Origin: CAZPWQ01 sp964590495
Lineage (GTDB): Bacteria; Bacteroidota; Rhodothermia; Balneolales; Balneolaceae
Reading direction: 5' to 3'
Assembly (NCBI GenBank): GCA_964590495.1
Contig: CAZPWQ010000021.1
Location: forward strand, 1 to 36,323
Length of the DNA stretch: 36,323 nucleotides
Shown: positions 32,871-36,323 of the stretch, in pieces
Layout of the letters: the number at the start of each line of letters is the position of its first letter
Position numbering within the stretch: position 1 is the first letter of the stretch
Notes under the pieces: model-generated
Databases searched by the model: none
Seen by the model: only the letters and a program-made list of their open reading frames with translations
Told to the model about the DNA's origin: nothing
Position numbers and translations under genes: made by a program

Positions 32871-34718
32871 CTATATCGCCAGGCGCAGATTGGAGCGATC
32901 AAGTTTGATGTTTTTCATGCTGAAAGATTTATCCTCGAAACCCTTGAGTCCTGTGGTAATATTTTTGATCTGATAATTGTTTTCAAACTGTTGAAGAGTT
33001 TTCTCAAGGTTGAATTGGTCCAGGGCCTGGTCAGAAATCATAAGTTCATTCTGGTCTGCAAAATCAACAAGACGTGATGCAATATTCACCGTCGAACCAA
33101 AATAATCGATGCGGCTGTTCAGATTTACTGCCACACAGCTCCCGTGGTGAATGCCCGCTTTTAGCTTAAGGCTGTTTCCGAACTGTTCATCTTTAAAAAT
33201 AAGATCATGAGCGTTAAGATAGGCGCGAAGTGCCTGCTCGGGATGAAAAAATACAGCCATAATTGAGTCGCCGATCGTTTTCACAATAGCCCCCTTTTCA
33301 TCAGTAACCGCTTTTTGCAGAATCTTAAAATGATCGATTACTCTGCCGACGGCTTTATCATCGCCCTCTTTATTGTACATCCTGGTGGAATCAAACAGGT
33401 CGGTAAACATAAGGGTTAAATTATCCACCGATATTTTTTCACCCGTTCTGAGGACTTCATCACTGAACAGCTCTCTGAACAGTTGAAAGGATGTTATTCT
33501 GGCTGCTGTCAGTGCATTTTTATCCCATCCGGCTTTTTCGATAGTTATGATTTGAGGTGTATCCGTATTATTCTCAATAGTAAGATTAGGATCAGGGTGT
33601 ATTTGAGCTTCCTCTCCTTGTAATCCCTGCTCGGAGATTCCTACGTGGACGGTGTCCTGGCCCTGCTCACATACCTGGATAGTTGCTGTACCTTCTGAAC
33701 CGCTTGTTCTCAGAATGTAGCTGTCTTCCGGCAGCTTTGTCATTAGATAGTGCTTTTGGCCGGGCTTTACATACTGCTGAATTAAGACGTGTTTCTTGGT
33801 TTGAGGGCCCTGAATACAATAGGGGCGATCATTTATTTTCCTGATCAGCGGGTGGGGAGTAAAACTGAGCTGGATTGAGCGGTTGAAATTTACAATGAAC
33901 TCCTGTTTACAATGATCGCAATAACCGGTCTGATGGATTTGGCTTAAGGTAGAATATGTATTCTGTACTTTCCTGCATATATCGCAATGTAAATGCCATT
34001 TAAAATTCAGGAGTCGTTCTTTTGAAGCATAAATAAAGAAAGCCAATACATCATCGGCCGGTTCTTTCCAAATACGGGCCAGCGAAAAAGGAGTAATACG
34101 TACCATTGCGATATCATCCGCATGTTGGATGTATCTGACAAGTTTATCAAACAAGTCCATGTTTACGGCGTAACCGGCGAGTTTGTTTTTGATCTCTTCC
34201 AGATGTTTGCCGCTACCTCTTGTCAATCGCTTCGGACGGTTATAAATAAATGCTGGTTTACCGGTGTATGCCAGCTTATCATAAAACCGGAATGTTTTTT
34301 TTATTCTTTTCTTGAAGAGTGTTTTGAGTTTAAGTGTGGCAAGAAATGGCAGTAATCCTACTTTTGGTTTCGCCTTTATAGTTACCTGCAGTTGCGTTCC
34401 ATTTTTTTCCGGGATCAAGTCTACTCTTAAAAACAGATCGTGGTACGGTCCTGATTTATAACTTCTCTTTATTTCGAATCGATACGGATATTCCCACTGG
34501 CAGGGTTCTTCAATCCAGGTTTCATAACGATTAATACTGCTATAGGACAATTCGGCATGGCCGGTTTTTTTGGTATGTGAAATATCGGCAAGCTGTACAG
34601 CGGGTTGTCTGATATCTTTTAACAGCCGGTTGGTATCTGTGATATACGGCCAAAGTTGTTCAGGCAATGACTTCAAATGAAAACTCCATTCAATATATAT
34701 TGATTGCCGTTCCAACAT
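32871..34718 (-). CDS. Class III adenylate/guanylate cyclase with SRPBCC and zinc-ribbon modules
   Basis: A 615-residue soluble protein. Residues about 5-145 look like an SRPBCC/START-type ligand-binding domain. Residues about 175-400 form a second module containing a zinc ribbon, Cys245/Cys248 and Cys267/Cys270. Residues about 430-605 are a class III cyclase domain. Metal-binding Asp440 (FTDLFDS) and Asp484 (TIGDSIMAVF) are present, as are the transition-state residues Asn545 and Arg549 in GSTVNIASRL. Lys480 and Asp538 occupy the base-selecting positions and predict ATP rather than GTP as substrate. The middle region resembles DUF5939 cyclases. It starts at the ATG at 34718, divergent from ndk across 139 bp. 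What the SRPBCC domain binds is unknown. Confidence 0.88.
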   Translation of the reverse strand: MLERQSIYIEWSFHLKSLPEQLWPYITDTNRLLKDIRQPAVQLADISHTKKTGHAELSYSSINRYETWIEEPCQWEYPYRFEIKRSYKSGPYHDLFLRVDLIPEKNGTQLQVTIKAKPKVGLLPFLATLKLKTLFKKRIKKTFRFYDKLAYTGKPAFIYNRPKRLTRGSGKHLEEIKNKLAGYAVNMDLFDKLVRYIQHADDIAMVRITPFSLARIWKEPADDVLAFFIYASKERLLNFKWHLHCDICRKVQNTYSTLSQIHQTGYCDHCKQEFIVNFNRSIQLSFTPHPLIRKINDRPYCIQGPQTKKHVLIQQYVKPGQKHYLMTKLPEDSYILRTSGSEGTATIQVCEQGQDTVHVGISEQGLQGEEAQIHPDPNLTIENNTDTPQIITIEKAGWDKNALTAARITSFQLFRELFSDEVLRTGEKISVDNLTLMFTDLFDSTRMYNKEGDDKAVGRVIDHFKILQKAVTDEKGAIVKTIGDSIMAVFFHPEQALRAYLNAHDLIFKDEQFGNSLKLKAGIHHGSCVAVNLNSRIDYFGSTVNIASRLVDFADQNELMISDQALDQFNLEKTLQQFENNYQIKNITTGLKGFEDKSFSMKNIKLDRSNLRLAI

Positions 34719-34762
34719 GTAAGAAATTTATGCTTGAGAAGCAGGTACTGATCAAATTCTGC

Positions 34763-34794
34763 TTCGTTAATTAGTGCGTTATACGTTATATTTG
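34763..34794 (+). promoter_or_regulatory. Candidate Bacteroidota-type promoter of ndk
   Basis: TATATTTG (34787-34794) is a perfect match to the TAnnTTTG -7 element of Bacteroidota sigma factors. TTCG (34763-34766), a one-base variant of the TTTG -33 element, lies 20 bp upstream. The start of ndk is 63 bp downstream. Confidence 0.5.
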
Positions 34795-34857
34795 ACCCCT
34801 TTACGTATATACAAGAACACAGAAACCTTTAATTGTTACAAATTTTTTATTATTTCT

Positions 34858-35295
34858 ATGGCTGTTGAACGAACTCTTACGATTTTAAAACCCGATTGTG
34901 TACGCAAAGGATTAATCGGTGAAGTAACCCAACGAATCCAGGAAGCAGGTTTCAAAATTATTGCTATGAAAATGACCCGCCTGACTGAAGATACCGCCGG
35001 TGGTTTTTATGCGGTTCATAAAGAACGTCCTTTCTTTAATGAACTTATCGTATTCATGAGCAGCGGTCCCTGCGTGCCGATGATCCTGGAAAAGAAAAAT
35101 GCCATTGAAGATTTCAGAACGCTTATCGGTGCTACCGATCCGGCTGAAGCAGACGAAGGAACAATCAGGGCCGATTTTGCCGACAGCGTTGGCGAGAATA
35201 TTGTACATGGGTCCGATTCGGTGGAGAACGGAAAAAAAGAAGCCGCTTATTTCTTTACGGAAGCAGAAGTTGTGGCAAATAAGGCGGGTTCCTAG
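34858..35295 (+). CDS. ndk: Nucleoside diphosphate kinase
   Basis: A 145-residue enzyme that transfers the gamma phosphate between nucleoside tri- and diphosphates through a phosphohistidine. The catalytic His117 sits in GENIVHGSDS, and the opening RTLTILKPD and the FMSSGPCVPMIL Kpn-loop region are canonical. The ATG at 34858 was chosen. A longer frame back to 34774 includes the promoter and is not coding. Length is normal for the family. It is divergent from the nucleotide cyclase, which is suggestive but not evidence of a functional link. Confidence 0.96.
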   Translation: MAVERTLTILKPDCVRKGLIGEVTQRIQEAGFKIIAMKMTRLTEDTAGGFYAVHKERPFFNELIVFMSSGPCVPMILEKKNAIEDFRTLIGATDPAEADEGTIRADFADSVGENIVHGSDSVENGKKEAAYFFTEAEVVANKAGS

Positions 35296-35296
35296 A

Positions 35297-35335
35297 TGCC
35301 AGATACCAGATACAGGATGCTGGATGCTGAATTCG
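35297..35335. repeat. Short permuted tract after ndk
   Basis: Words GATGCCAGATACCAGATAC and AGGATGCTGGATGCTG follow the ndk stop directly, forming degenerate 9-10-nt tandem units. It resembles the other word-permutation tracts in the intergenic regions. No function can be assigned. Confidence 0.45.
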
Positions 35336-35379
35336 GCGAATTTTTGCTGATATGAAATCTTTAATTGACGGAGCTATGT

Positions 35380-36323
35380 ATGTGTTACACTAGATTATGC
35401 CTCATATTTTTTCTGGTATCCGTTGTTGGCTGCGCGATTTCATGCGGACAGCAACGGGCATCTGTTACGACAGGAGCGGAAGTATTGTTGAGGGATCATC
35501 TTGACGAACTTGGAGATCAGCGTGTGGGATTGGTAATGAATCCGACTGCAAGGGTTGATGGCGTTCATATGCTGGATGCCCTTTTGGAACGGGATATTAA
35601 TGTTATGGCACTTTTTGCTCCCGAACATGGTTTCAGGGGCGATGCCGGTGCTGGTGAAGTGATTGAAGATGGTGTTGATCAGGCTACTGGACTGCCGGTA
35701 TTTTCTTTGTACAGCGATACCAGGAAACCCACAGCAGAAATGATGGAAAAGGTTGATCTCCTGATTTTCGATATGCAGGATGTAGGTGCCCGTTTTTACA
35801 CGTATTATGTTACCCTTAGCTATATTATAGAGGCGGCGGCAGCCAACCAAACTCCTGTCTGGATTTTGGATCGACCTAATCCCGCCGGCGGCGACTATGT
35901 TTCCGGCTGGATGATGCAGGAAGAGCATAGATCTTTCGTTGGAGCTTATCCCATCCCCATGGTGCATGGAATGACGCTGGGTGAACTGGCAAAAATGATG
36001 GTGGGCGAATCGTGGATATCTTTTGACCAGGAACCGGAAATTAAAATTATTGAGATGGAAGGATGGGAACGTTCTATGATTTGGCCCGACACCGGTCTGG
36101 AATGGATACCGCCTTCACCGAACTTGCCAACCTTTGAACATGCTTTTGTTTATCTTGGAACAGTACTCTTTGAAGGCACCGATATGTCGGAGGGGAGAGG
36201 CACACCGGATCCTTTTCTGACTCTGGGAGCTCCCACGGCAAAACTGACAAATAAACAGATAAACGATCTGCGATCGGATTTCCCTTCCGTATCGTTTGAT
36301 AAATATAAATTTCGTCCCAAATC
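35380..36323 (+). CDS. NamZ-like DUF1343 lipoprotein, truncated by the window edge
   Basis: An open frame of 314 complete codons running off the right end with no stop, so the C-terminus is missing. The ATG at 35380 has GGAG 7 bp upstream. The N-terminus is a lipoprotein signal with VVGC (Cys18) as the likely lipobox and AISC (Cys22) as an alternative. DUF1343 hallmarks follow in order: LFAPEHGFRG, DMQDVGARFYTYY, DRPNP, PMVHGMTLGE, PPSPNLPT and EGTDMSEGRGTP. The family includes exo-beta-N-acetylmuramidases (GH171, NamZ) that release terminal MurNAc from peptidoglycan fragments, so a role in cell-wall recycling at the outer membrane or periplasm is likely. Intact family members are about 400 residues. 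Confidence 0.88.
   Translation, partial: MCYTRLCLIFFLVSVVGCAISCGQQRASVTTGAEVLLRDHLDELGDQRVGLVMNPTARVDGVHMLDALLERDINVMALFAPEHGFRGDAGAGEVIEDGVDQATGLPVFSLYSDTRKPTAEMMEKVDLLIFDMQDVGARFYTYYVTLSYIIEAAAANQTPVWILDRPNPAGGDYVSGWMMQEEHRSFVGAYPIPMVHGMTLGELAKMMVGESWISFDQEPEIKIIEMEGWERSMIWPDTGLEWIPPSPNLPTFEHAFVYLGTVLFEGTDMSEGRGTPDPFLTLGAPTAKLTNKQINDLRSDFPSVSFDKYKFRPK

Noticed and set aside
35440..35967. 175-residue minus-strand open frame at the right end
   Set aside because: It is antisense to the namZ-like gene, which has a lipoprotein signal and all DUF1343 motifs.
1..36323. CRISPR arrays, tRNA or rRNA genes, prophage or integrative elements
   Set aside because: No regularly spaced repeats, cloverleaf genes, rRNA segments, integrases, transposases or phage structural genes were seen on reading both strands.

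Overview
The window is chromosomal housekeeping and stress-response DNA from a Gram-negative bacterium of the Bacteroidota/Balneolota-Rhodothermota group, most likely Balneolota-like. This is inference from gene content, since no rRNA is present. The grounds are an ATP-dependent ligase paired with a ligase-associated beta-lactamase-fold exonuclease, a DUF4412 protein, a NamZ/DUF1343 lipoprotein, an HNH protein typical of the group, an RND pump with TolC, mostly absent Shine-Dalgarno sequences, and at least one promoter of the TAnnTTTG type. I see no rRNA, tRNA, CRISPR array, transposase, integrase or phage gene.

Layout. 0-3 kb: an SSS-family sodium/solute symporter facing a convergent EamA/DMT exporter, with a perfect 15-bp hairpin between them. 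3-7.2 kb, minus strand: a DNA-repair island of exonuclease, ATP-dependent DNA ligase and an HhH-GPD (AlkA-like) glycosylase. 7.4-9.4 kb, minus strand: OxyR, with both redox cysteines, followed by a TerC/Alx membrane protein. 9.5-11.2 kb, plus strand: acylphosphatase, RNA 2',3'-cyclic phosphodiesterase ThpR and a membrane-anchored alpha/beta hydrolase. 11.4-15.3 kb: dnaE and thioredoxin. 15.6-21.1 kb: a complete tripartite RND efflux operon with overlapping genes. 21.4-23.5 kb, minus strand: an orphan SpoIIAB/RsbW-like ATPase and an NAD(P)-glutamate dehydrogenase. 24.0-26.7 kb, plus strand: HNH protein, mnmA and a secreted DUF4412 protein. 26.9-28.3 kb, minus strand: an overlapping ECF sigma/RskA-type anti-sigma pair, divergent from a membrane metallophosphoesterase. 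29.9-32.5 kb, minus strand: methylglyoxal synthase followed after 11 bp by a DUF255 (YyaL/SPATA20-like) thioredoxin-domain protein. 32.9-34.7 kb, minus strand: an unusual SRPBCC/zinc-ribbon class III nucleotide cyclase, divergent from ndk. The window ends inside a namZ-like lipoprotein gene.

The genes themselves are mostly ordinary. The most striking feature lies between them: nearly every longer intergenic gap carries a hairpin-forming or permuted low-complexity sequence of a different family. Two of these families occur twice within the window (7.26/26.70 kb and 11.23/32.81 kb). One fills the gap between exonuclease and ligase. I found no convincing undescribed defence or metabolic system. 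The best candidates for follow-up are the two-copy 105-bp element with 16-bp inverted termini, the reduced ligase-exonuclease-glycosylase island with an apparently altered glycosylase active site, and the SRPBCC-zinc ribbon-cyclase protein.
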